A DNA stretch of 11,467 nucleotides, taken from Pseudomonadota bacterium (GTDB taxonomy: Bacteria > Pseudomonadota > Gammaproteobacteria > Steroidobacterales > Steroidobacteraceae). Positions 6,686 through 11,467 of this stretch are shown piece after piece (position 1 is the first letter of the stretch; every line of letters begins with the position of its first letter). The notes under the pieces are model-generated. The model was not told where the DNA came from. It saw only the letters and a program-made list of their open reading frames with translations, and ran no database searches. The stretch covers positions 1 to 11,467 of the forward strand of contig JAKCEJ010000057.1 of NCBI GenBank assembly GCA_021838065.1. The letters run 5' to 3'. Position numbers and translations under genes: made by a program.

Positions 6686-7513
6686 ATGCGTCTCTCGAAC
6701 AACGTAGGTCACACGATCTTTTCGCTGGCCGTCATCGGCCTCGGCATCATCTCGCTCGCCACGGGACACTTCGCGTCGGTCTGGCAGCCGGTGCCAAAGG
6801 ACCTGCCGGCGAGGCTGATCCTGGCTTACGCCAACGGTGTGCTCATGGTGGGACTCGGCGCCGGGCTGCTCTCGCGGAGCTTGCGGGCGCGCTCGGCGCT
6901 CGTGCTTGGCGTCTACTTCGCGCTGTGGTTCGTGCTTCTGCACGCGCCCATCGTCGCCGCCTCACCGGGTGTGGCCGATCACTGGTCGGGATTGGGCGAG
7001 AATGCCACCCTCATCGTCGGCGCCCTCCTGGTGTATGCGACGGCTCCAATGACCGTCGAGCCGGGCTGGGCACAATGGCTTCGCGGTGATGCCGGCGTGC
7101 GCTCGGGGCGCGTTCTGTTCGCCCTGGCCGCCTTCCTCATGAGTCTCGACAATCTCGCTTATCCGCGCGCCAACGCGGATTTCCCGCCGGCGTGGATTCC
7201 GCACTGGATGGGCTGGGGCTACCTCGTCGGCTGCGGCTTCATCGCCACGGGCCTCGCTGTCCTTTTCCGCATCGCCGTGCGGCTCGCCACCGGGCTGGCG
7301 GCAGGGATGATGAGCGCGCTGACGCTGCTGTGCTGGGTGAGCTTCGTGCTCCAAGCGCCCGACAACCGCGTGAACTGGACGGGCCTGATGGTGTCCTCGG
7401 CACTGGCGGGCGCGGGGTGGCTGATTGCCGCCTCTTACCGCGGCGCTCCGCGGTTGGCAGGGCCGTCACGCACGATCGGCGCAGTTCACGACGGTCCCGA
7501 GGGCAGCCATTGA
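6686..7513 (+). CDS. DoxX-like multi-spanning membrane protein
   Basis: The 275-residue protein is strongly hydrophobic, with about eight predicted membrane segments, near residues 10-27, 43-63, 70-92, 106-121, 142-158, 174-194, 197-220 and 229-247. The start MRLSNNVGHTIFSLAVIGLGI is preceded by GAGGGGG at a suitable distance from the ATG. The early glycine-rich helices, one followed by LARAxxA-like loops, recall DoxX-like proteins, a loose family of inner-membrane proteins of mostly unknown role. No catalytic motif is recognisable. It lies between the glycosidase/halogenase relic (divergent) and the sugar kinase (same strand, about 107 bp gap), so it may or may not be transcribed with the kinase. 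The soluble tail after residue 250 is short and polar. Function unknown. Confidence 0.75.
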   Translation: MRLSNNVGHTIFSLAVIGLGIISLATGHFASVWQPVPKDLPARLILAYANGVLMVGLGAGLLSRSLRARSALVLGVYFALWFVLLHAPIVAASPGVADHWSGLGENATLIVGALLVYATAPMTVEPGWAQWLRGDAGVRSGRVLFALAAFLMSLDNLAYPRANADFPPAWIPHWMGWGYLVGCGFIATGLAVLFRIAVRLATGLAAGMMSALTLLCWVSFVLQAPDNRVNWTGLMVSSALAGAGWLIAASYRGAPRLAGPSRTIGAVHDGPEGSH

Positions 7514-7549
7514 GCGGCCGTGGCGTCGCGCCTGTGCGCGCCGACGGCT

Positions 7550-7578
7550 TTGACGCGAAGGAGATCGCCGGATAGGCT
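7550..7578 (+). promoter_or_regulatory. Possible promoter upstream of the sugar kinase
   Basis: TTGACG (7550-7555) is five of six to the -35 consensus. It is followed after 17 bp by TAGGCT (7573-7578), a weak -10. It sits in the 107-bp gap before the kinase gene. Confidence 0.3.
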
Positions 7579-7620
7579 CCATGCGGGAGTCGATTGGTCC
7601 GAGCGACTGCGGAGCGGCGT

Positions 7621-8646
7621 GTGAGCATGAGCGGAACTGATCGCATCGCCTGCTTTGGCGAGATGCTGCTGCGGCTCGCGGCGGAACCGGGAGAGTTGCT
7701 GCGCACGGCACAGGCTCTGCGCCTGTTCGTCGGCGGGGCGGAGGCCAACGTCGCCATCGCCCTGGCCCATCTCGGGCACCCGAGTGTCATGATCACCGTG
7801 CTTGCGGACAACCCGCTCGGCGCGCTGTGTGCCGGCGAGCTGCGCCGTCACGGGGTGGACACCGCGGGGGTGCGCACCGGCGCCGGTCGGATGGGACTGT
7901 ATTTTCTCGAGCGCGGCGCTGGGTCGAGGCCGGCGCGCGTGGTGTACGACCGCGAATATTCCGCATTCTGCAACGCGATGACCGAGCCTGTGCGCTGGGA
8001 GAGCCTTCTCGAAGGCTGCGCCCGGCTGCACGTGTCGGGCATTACCGCGGCGCTGAGCGCGGCGGCGGCCGACGCCCTGATCGCCGGCGTATGCGCGGCG
8101 CGCGCCCGCGGGATGGGTGTTTCTTTCGACTGCAATTATCGTCCATCGCTTTGGCAAGCGCGCGCCGCACAGGCTGGAGCGGTCCTGCGCGGCATCGCCG
8201 AGCACGCAGACACGCTGTTTGCCAACGGACACGACCTCGCGCTGATGTTGGGCGAGGGCGCGCCGCACCCCGCAGACGAGGAGGCATTCACGCGGGGCGC
8301 TCGCGCAGCGCTTGCGCGCTTCCCGCAACTGCGTCTGGTGGCGAGCACTTTTCGCCTCGAGCCCGGCGCGGACGATCAGGCACTCGCGGCCGCAAGTGTC
8401 TCGCGGGACGGGGTGTTCCGCTCGCGGACCCATGCGCTGCGCGGCATCGTCGAGCGGATCGGCAGCGGCGATGCGTTCGCGGCGGGCATGCTGCATGGTG
8501 AGCTCACTGGCATGGATGCGCAGCGCGCGGTCGAGTTCGCCGCCGCGTGCGCCTGTATGAAGCATTCCGTGGCAACGGATTTCAGCGTCGCCACCGCCGG
8601 GGAGGTCGAGTCGCTCGTGCGCGGCGAGACCGCGATGAGGCGCTGA
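7621..8646 (+). CDS. kdgK: PfkB-family sugar kinase, probably 2-dehydro-3-deoxygluconokinase
   Basis: The protein (341 residues from this start) is a ribokinase/PfkB-type kinase. The N-terminal part reads ACFGEMLLRLAAEPGELL, the substrate-side start typical of KDG kinases. The glycine motif FVGGAEANVAIALAHLG (PfkB signature 1) follows near residues 40-56, and ERIGSGDAFAAGMLHGEL (signature 2, with the catalytic Asp of GSGD) near 277-294. KDG kinase phosphorylates 2-keto-3-deoxygluconate in the breakdown of pectin, alginate or glucuronoxylan sugars. Start choice: GGAG lies six bases before the GTG at 7621; the ATG at 7627 is a reasonable alternative. The PfkB assignment is firm; the substrate rests on the N-terminal motif and neighbouring polysaccharide-enzyme relics, and fructokinase or another sugar kinase remains possible. 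It appears intact in a degraded locus. Confidence 0.85.
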   Translation: MSMSGTDRIACFGEMLLRLAAEPGELLRTAQALRLFVGGAEANVAIALAHLGHPSVMITVLADNPLGALCAGELRRHGVDTAGVRTGAGRMGLYFLERGAGSRPARVVYDREYSAFCNAMTEPVRWESLLEGCARLHVSGITAALSAAAADALIAGVCAARARGMGVSFDCNYRPSLWQARAAQAGAVLRGIAEHADTLFANGHDLALMLGEGAPHPADEEAFTRGARAALARFPQLRLVASTFRLEPGADDQALAAASVSRDGVFRSRTHALRGIVERIGSGDAFAAGMLHGELTGMDAQRAVEFAAACACMKHSVATDFSVATAGEVESLVRGETAMRR

Positions 8647-8656
8647 GCCTCATCGC
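8632..8656. terminator. 10-bp perfect hairpin over the kdgK stop codon
   Basis: GCGATGAGGC (8632-8641) and GCCTCATCGC (8647-8656) are perfect inverted repeats around the 5-base loop GCTGA, which contains the kinase TGA stop. It lies between convergent genes, so it may serve as a bidirectional transcription end. There is no T-run on either side, so intrinsic termination is uncertain. Confidence 0.5.
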
Positions 8657-8662
8657 CGGCGC

Positions 8663-9207
8663 TCAGCGCACGCGGCGGGTTGCCGGGCGGGTCTGCGCCT
8701 GATTGGGCATGAACGTTCCGCCGTGCGCGAGATCCGCGAGCAGCTCCTCGGAGCGCTGCGACCCGGGCGCCTGCTCATCGGGCGTGACGCTCATGTGGTC
8801 CGAGTCGATGAGCGGCACCGCTTCCTTGGGCGCTGCAATCCGGTTGAGCATGGTCCAAATCCCCGCCGGCGGCGCGGTGGTGTCCATGAACCCCATCGCG
8901 ATCAGCGTCGGCGCGGTGATGTAGCGCGCGAAGTTGACCGTGTCGAAATACCCCGCCGTGCGCTGCACCGCGGGGTCGGTCGTGGTGTAGAAGGGGGTAA
9001 CCCGGCCTGCGCCCGTGCGCCAGGCAGTTCATGTCCGCGCCCGATGCTCATCGACGAACCTCGCCCGGGTTCAACCCCGCGGTGGTGAGACTCTGCTGAC
9101 CTGCGATGCTGAGCCTGGTCAGCGCCACGGTCTTGCTGTTCCAATAGGGGTGCGCCGGATGTACTGCAGCGCGCGTGTCGCGCAGGTACACGTCCTTGAC
9201 TGCGCTG
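8663..9207 (-). pseudogene. Acetylxylan-esterase-like alpha/beta hydrolase, broken
   Basis: Read 5' to 3', the minus strand gives DVYLRDTRAAVHPAHPYWN, LSIAGQQSLTTAGLNPGEV, then an in-frame TGA (9048-9050), then GADMNCLAHGRRPGYP. After a frame change in a C5 run (8993-8997), it gives FYTTTDPAVQRTAGYFDTVN, FARYITAPTLIAMGF, DTTAPPAGIWTMLNRIAAPKE and PLIDSDHMSVTP, ending at 8663. This order matches the C-terminal half of acetylxylan-esterase (CE7/AXE1-like) hydrolases, including the late Asp (MDTTAPP) and His (SDHM) of the triad. The nucleophile elbow, normally GxSxGG, reads RLSIAG, so its first glycine is lost. The 5' half is missing where a TnpB element abuts. Three kinds of damage show it is dead. 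Confidence 0.72.
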
Positions 9208-9400
9208 CTAACTGATTCGCTCATGTTCCAGACATTCGCTCATCAGTTGCCCGCTTCGCGCTTCGCGCGGGAACACCTGCGCCGACATTACTGTCGTGCA
9301 TGGACTTTCCCCATCAGCGCGCAGGTCCCGGGAGTCACTCCCGGCGAGCTGACGCATGGCTGCAGTCAGCAGATTCTGGGCTGCGTTTATATCCCGGTCG
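9208..9400 (-). ncRNA. Predicted omega-RNA (reRNA) scaffold overlapping the 3' end of tnpB
   Basis: In TnpB elements the guide RNA is transcribed in the sense of tnpB, covers its 3' end and the right end, and carries a guide from the flank. Here this region holds the perfect inverted repeat CCGGGAGT/ACTCCCGG (9328-9344), a GC-rich stem CCCGC/GCGGG around 9250-9272, and the terminal hairpin at 9210-9248. The late TnpB codons here (SDSRDLRADGESP onward) lie beyond the conserved nuclease, consistent with RNA constraint. Boundaries are guesses. Confidence 0.45.
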
Positions 9401-10422
9401 TGGTGAGCGCCGCATTTCTGGCACTCCCATTCTCGGATATCGAGCCGCAATTGATCGAGCTTGTGACCACATCGCGAGCACAACTTGCTGCTCGGGTAGA
9501 ATCGGTCACAGGCGATCACTGTTCTGCCATACCACTGCGCCTTGTAGGTGAGCTGACGGCGGAACTCGCTGAACGCAGCGTCATGGATCGAGCGGGAATG
9601 CATCCCGCGCGCCATGGCTTTGACGTTCAGGTCTTCAATTGCAATGACATCGTACTTTCGCACCAAGTCGGTCGTGAGATGGTGCAGCGCATATTGTCTC
9701 TGATCGACAATGCGCGCGTGAATCTTCGCAATACGGCGCCTTTGTCTCTGTCGGCGCTTGCTGCCTTTCTGCTGTCGCGCGAGACAACGCTGCTGCTGGC
9801 GAAGTTTGCTCAGAGTCGCGCGGTATTTCTTCGGCGCAACGATCTTCGCACCGCTGGAGAGTGTGGCGAGATGCATCAGTCCGAGGTCAACGCCGATTAC
9901 CTTCCCGGTGACGGGCAGAATGGCCACATCAACCGCGGCGCTGAAGCTGACGAAGTATCGGCCTACGGCATCTTGCCTCAGCGTCACCATAGCTGGTTTG
10001 GCCGTTCCTGGAAGACCCTCGGTGAGCTTCAGCGCGCCGAGTTTCGGCAGGCTCAGTATCCCATCGCTCCACGCCGAGCCGATGTCTTGGAAGCGCAACG
10101 CGCCGCTCGTGGTCCTCGCCTTGAATTTCGGGTATCTGGCTCGCTTGGCGAAAAAGTTCGAGAAGGCACGGTCCAGGTCGCGAAGTGTCTGCGTGAGACA
10201 GGTCGCCGGCACGTCAGCAAGCCACTCGTGTCCTGCCGTGCGCTTCCATTGCGTGAGCCAGCCGGATATGTCGTTCCCGTTGAGTTTCAGCGCGCAGTGT
10301 CGGTACGCTTCGGAGCGAATCCCAAGTGCGGTATTCCACAGCCAGCGCGAAGCTCCGAACCATTTGTCGAGCATTCTCCGCTGAGCGCCATTCGGATAGG
10401 CGCGAATTCGATAGCTTCGCAT
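9208..10422 (-). CDS. tnpB: RNA-guided endonuclease TnpB (OrfB)
   Basis: The 404-residue protein is a TnpB, the omega-RNA-guided DNA nuclease of IS200/IS605 elements and ancestor of Cas12. The N-terminus MRSYRIRAYPNGAQRRML and WLWNTALGIRSEAY match the OrfB helix-turn-helix region. The RuvC triad is present: Asp179 in GVDLGLMHLATLSSG, Glu263 in IAIEDLNVKAM, and Asp344 in HDRDINAAQNL. The zinc finger is Cys315/318 (CSRC) with Cys334/337 (CQKC). A basic helix, KGSKRRQRQRRRIAKIHAR, lies at residues 220-237. The ATG at 10422 is chosen because homology starts there; an ATG at 10434 and a TTG at 10572 are in frame. No clear Shine-Dalgarno sequence is seen. About 50 residues follow the last RuvC motif; that DNA probably also encodes the omega-RNA scaffold. 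The protein looks catalytically intact. Confidence 0.95.
   Translation of the reverse strand: MRSYRIRAYPNGAQRRMLDKWFGASRWLWNTALGIRSEAYRHCALKLNGNDISGWLTQWKRTAGHEWLADVPATCLTQTLRDLDRAFSNFFAKRARYPKFKARTTSGALRFQDIGSAWSDGILSLPKLGALKLTEGLPGTAKPAMVTLRQDAVGRYFVSFSAAVDVAILPVTGKVIGVDLGLMHLATLSSGAKIVAPKKYRATLSKLRQQQRCLARQQKGSKRRQRQRRRIAKIHARIVDQRQYALHHLTTDLVRKYDVIAIEDLNVKAMARGMHSRSIHDAAFSEFRRQLTYKAQWYGRTVIACDRFYPSSKLCSRCGHKLDQLRLDIREWECQKCGAHHDRDINAAQNLLTAAMRQLAGSDSRDLRADGESPCTTVMSAQVFPREARSGQLMSECLEHERIS
9210..9248. repeat. Right-end imperfect palindrome with internal direct repeat
   Basis: AACTGAT (9210-9216) pairs with ATCAGTT (9242-9248), and ATGT pairs with ACAT around the loop TCCAG. Two identical, non-pairing TCGCTC hexamers face each other between the stems. 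The decamer ATTCGCTCAT is therefore directly repeated (9215-9224 and 9234-9243). This matches a subterminal hairpin with an internal bulge of the kind recognised by IS200/IS605 transposases. It begins at the tnpB stop codon. Confidence 0.6.
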
Positions 10423-10618
10423 GACTGCAGCCATGTCGAGAGGATAGCGCTCACCGGGCCGCAGCGCAGGCTTCAAATATGCCGCCGGACGCCCTGCGCG
10501 CAACGCCTCGAATCGAGCGGCGCGCAAATGGCTCAAGCCGGCGGGGTCGTTACCATCCATGGATAACTTCAATGAGGCGGGTCTCGATCGGGTCGGTCAT
10601 GCACGAGGCTGAGTTGCT

Positions 10619-10650
10619 GGCTAGGGTCCAGGAGACTAGTGGACCCAGCC
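10619..10650 (-). terminator. Hairpin at the end of the coiled-coil protein gene
   Basis: GGCT-A-GGGTCC (10619-10629) pairs with GGACCCAGCC (10641-10650): ten pairs with one bulged A and an 11-base loop that contains the TAG stop at 10636-10638. No T-run follows, so it is only a possible transcription end or mRNA-stabilising structure. Confidence 0.35.
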
Positions 10651-11079
10651 GAACGCGTGAGCCAAAAGGACTCCGAGCGCCGCAAGCAGCATGAACGCGC
10701 TCCCAAGGAAGATTCGATCGCGCTTGTTGAGTTCGAGACGCAGTTCCGCAAGGCCGTCCTGCGTCTCGGCGCGGACTGCCGCGAAGCCGTCCTGCGTCTC
10801 GGCGCGGATTGTCGCAAGGCCGTCCTGCATCTCGGCGCGGACTGTCGCAAGGCCGTCCTGCATCTCGGCGCGGACTGCCGTAAAGCCGTCCTGCATCTCG
10901 GCGCGGACTGCCGTAAAGCCGTCCTGGGTTCTCGTGCTCAGGTTGGAAATCTCACCGCGCATGTGGCGCAGATCAATTTTGATGTCGGCGACATCCGAGC
11001 GAATGTGTGCAACATCCGACTCGAGGCGCGCGACTCGAGCTTCAAGGGGTTCGATCATGTCCAACACCGTCGCAGCCAT
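10636..11079 (-). CDS. Tail-anchored coiled-coil protein with 11-residue repeats
   Basis: This 147-residue protein has three parts. Residues 10-50 form a heptad coiled coil (VARLESD VAHIRSD VADIKID LRHMRGE). Residues 52-117 are six tandem 11-residue repeats of the form QDGFTAVRAEM, with hydrophobic positions fitting a hendecad coiled coil. Residues 123-143 (IFLGSAFMLLAALGVLLAHAF) form one membrane helix followed by only four residues, so the protein is probably tail-anchored in the inner membrane with the rod in the cytoplasm. The ATG at 11079 has AAGGAG at good spacing and a consensus-like promoter upstream. Small coiled-coil plus C-terminal helix proteins of this general build (DUF1640-like or XhlA-like) are common, but I do not recognise a specific family. 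The opposite strand is also open across the repeats; the promoter, ribosome site and membrane helix favour the minus strand. Confidence 0.8.
   Translation of the reverse strand: MAATVLDMIEPLEARVARLESDVAHIRSDVADIKIDLRHMRGEISNLSTRTQDGFTAVRAEMQDGFTAVRAEMQDGLATVRAEMQDGLATIRAETQDGFAAVRAETQDGLAELRLELNKRDRIFLGSAFMLLAALGVLLAHAFGWVH
10753..10926. repeat. 33-bp tandem repeat array (about 5.3 copies)
   Basis: The word GCCGTCCTG starts at 10753, 10786, 10819, 10852, 10885 and 10918, an exact 33-bp period. Copies differ by only a few bases (for example GCGTCTC versus GCATCTC, and GACTGC versus GATTGT). The period is 11 codons, so copy changes keep the frame and lengthen or shorten the coiled-coil rod by one hendecad. 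Confidence 0.95.
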
Positions 11080-11099
11080 GGGGTGCTCCTTGGCTGCAC

Positions 11100-11128
11100 T
11101 GAATATCCCGCACGAATCCGAATGTCAA
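11100..11128 (-). promoter_or_regulatory. Promoter of the coiled-coil protein gene
   Basis: On the minus strand a perfect -35 TTGACA (11128-11123) is followed after exactly 17 bp by TATTCA (11105-11100). Transcription would start near 11093, giving a leader of about 14 bases that carries the AAGGAG ribosome-binding site (11091-11086). Confidence 0.6.
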
Positions 11129-11297
11129 CACAACGGCGCTTATTTTTTTGAAGCAGTTAGATTGATGCCGACGTCTGTATAGACACGCGTGACTCGCGTT
11201 TTGGGGCCGCTTCGGCTGCGACGTCCATCGCGGACGTCTGGCGTAACGTCGGCGAAGGATGGGTGAATTTCGGGACCGCGAATGCCGCCGGAGCGGC
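11129..11297. other. Intergenic region with repeated ACGTC motifs
   Basis: GACGTC occurs at 11170-11175, 11220-11225 and 11233-11238, and a further ACGTC near 11246. A short inverted repeat GTCT/AGAC with loop GTAT lies at about 11173-11184. There is a T7 run at about 11142-11148. No gene is seen here. It is the 3' side of the dehydrogenase gene and upstream of the coiled-coil gene promoter. Confidence 0.3.
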
Positions 11298-11467
11298 TCA
11301 GGCCATCCCGCCGTCGACCGAGAGGATCTGCGCGGTAACGTAAGAGGCGTCTTCGGAGGCGAGGAAGGCGACGACGTTCGCCACTTCCTCGGGCGATCCG
11401 GTGCGCGCCATGGGCACGAGGCGCTTGATGTCCGCCTCGCCGAAGAGTTCCCCGGTCATCGGAGATC
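11298..11467 (-). CDS. Short-chain dehydrogenase/reductase, C-terminal part (cut by window edge)
   Basis: The last 55 residues read SPMTGELFGEADIKRLVPMA, RTGSPEEVANVVAFLASEDA and SYVTAQILSVDGGMA, ending at 11298. The SPEEVA..VAFLASEDASYVT.Q.L.VDGGMA pattern is the classic C-terminus of FabG-like SDR oxidoreductases, covering the last helix and strand of the Rossmann fold near the dimer interface. The NAD(P)-binding TGxxxGIG and catalytic YxxxK motifs lie outside the window to the right, so the substrate cannot be inferred. Given the sugar kinase and polysaccharide-enzyme relics nearby, a sugar-acid dehydrogenase is possible but unproven. Confidence 0.92.
   Translation of the reverse strand, partial: SPMTGELFGEADIKRLVPMARTGSPEEVANVVAFLASEDASYVTAQILSVDGGMA

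Larger units (their letters stand above)
9208..10570 (-). mobile_element. Solo TnpB element (IS200/IS605 superfamily, IS1341-like); outer limits approximate
   Basis: A tnpB gene with 3'-end hairpins abuts broken host sequence at its downstream side near 9205-9210. No Y1 transposase (TnpA) gene is present, so the element is non-autonomous or domesticated. The upstream limit is uncertain. Possible left-end structures are the palindromes CTCGAATCGAG (10507-10517) and ATCCATGGAT (10555-10564, flanked by GTTA and TAAC). Target-site duplications are not expected for this superfamily and none were sought as evidence. Confidence 0.6.

Noticed and set aside
6556..6700. Short plus-strand reading LLAEQSLPRVVSEAIRRFLS upstream of the DoxX-like gene, looking protein-like
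   Set aside because: Only about 45 codons after a stop, with no start codon or ribosome site; it overlaps the antisense glycosidase relic and I cannot tie it to a family.
7514..7575. Plus-strand tail ADGFDAKEIAG ending at 7575
   Set aside because: It belongs to a frame that shadows the DoxX-like gene; too short to assign.
9175..10566. 463-codon plus-strand ORF opposite tnpB
   Set aside because: The minus-strand frame has the full TnpB motif set; this frame has none.
10434..10572. N-terminal extension of TnpB to the TTG at 10572, possibly the lost 5' part of the esterase
   Set aside because: TnpB homology starts at 10422. The RFEALRAGRPAAY stretch is only weakly reminiscent of esterases, and a stop lies just upstream, so no claim is made.
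10753..10926. CRISPR-like array
   Set aside because: Units are contiguous 33-bp repeats without variable spacers and lie in a coding frame.
10639..11151. Plus-strand ORF with repeats CRKAVLHLGAD across the 33-bp array
   Set aside because: Period-33 repeats keep several frames open. Only the minus-strand frame has a promoter, a ribosome-binding site, coiled-coil periodicity and a membrane helix.

Overview
The window is high-GC proteobacterial DNA. A canonical rdgC beside a DdlA-type D-Ala-D-Ala ligase, together with an arginase/ornithine cyclodeaminase unit, points to a gammaproteobacterium near Xanthomonadales, Nevskiales or Steroidobacterales. That placement is inferred from gene content and composition; no database was searched.

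Region 1 (1-3630) is mostly housekeeping. It starts with a decayed EamA-type transporter remnant (minus strand) and a tRNA T-arm-like scrap. rdgC (plus) follows, converging on a glutathione S-transferase (minus) so tightly that both stop codons sit in one CTAG. Upstream of the GST on the same strand is ddl.

Region 2 (3206-5955) is an arginine catabolism module. A divergent Lrp/AsnC regulator (minus) faces ornithine cyclodeaminase and arginase (plus) across an AT-rich intergenic region with a palindrome. Arginase makes ornithine and urea, the cyclodeaminase turns ornithine into proline and ammonia, and the regulator probably senses an amino acid of this route.

Region 3 (5921-9210) looks like the remains of a polysaccharide-use locus. 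It holds a chimeric minus-strand relic, in which the N-terminal part of a GH35/DUF5597-like glycosidase is joined in frame to the C-terminal tail of a tryptophan-halogenase-family protein. It also holds a DoxX-like membrane protein, an apparently intact PfkB/2-keto-3-deoxygluconate kinase, and a minus-strand acetylxylan-esterase-like pseudogene with an in-frame stop, a frameshift in a C5 run and a lost nucleophile-elbow glycine.

Region 4 (about 9208-10570) is a solo TnpB element (IS200/IS605 type, no TnpA in view) abutting the broken esterase. The TnpB keeps its RuvC D/E/D triad and zinc finger. Strong hairpins at its 3' end match the position expected for an omega-RNA and right end.

Region 5 (10570-11467) holds a small tail-anchored coiled-coil protein built from six 11-residue repeats, encoded by near-identical 33-bp DNA repeats and preceded by a good promoter. 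The window ends in the C-terminal part of a short-chain dehydrogenase.

No new multi-gene defence system is evident. The points most worth following are the TnpB element with its predicted guide, the chimeric glycosidase/halogenase relic next to an extended arginase, and the hendecad-repeat protein.
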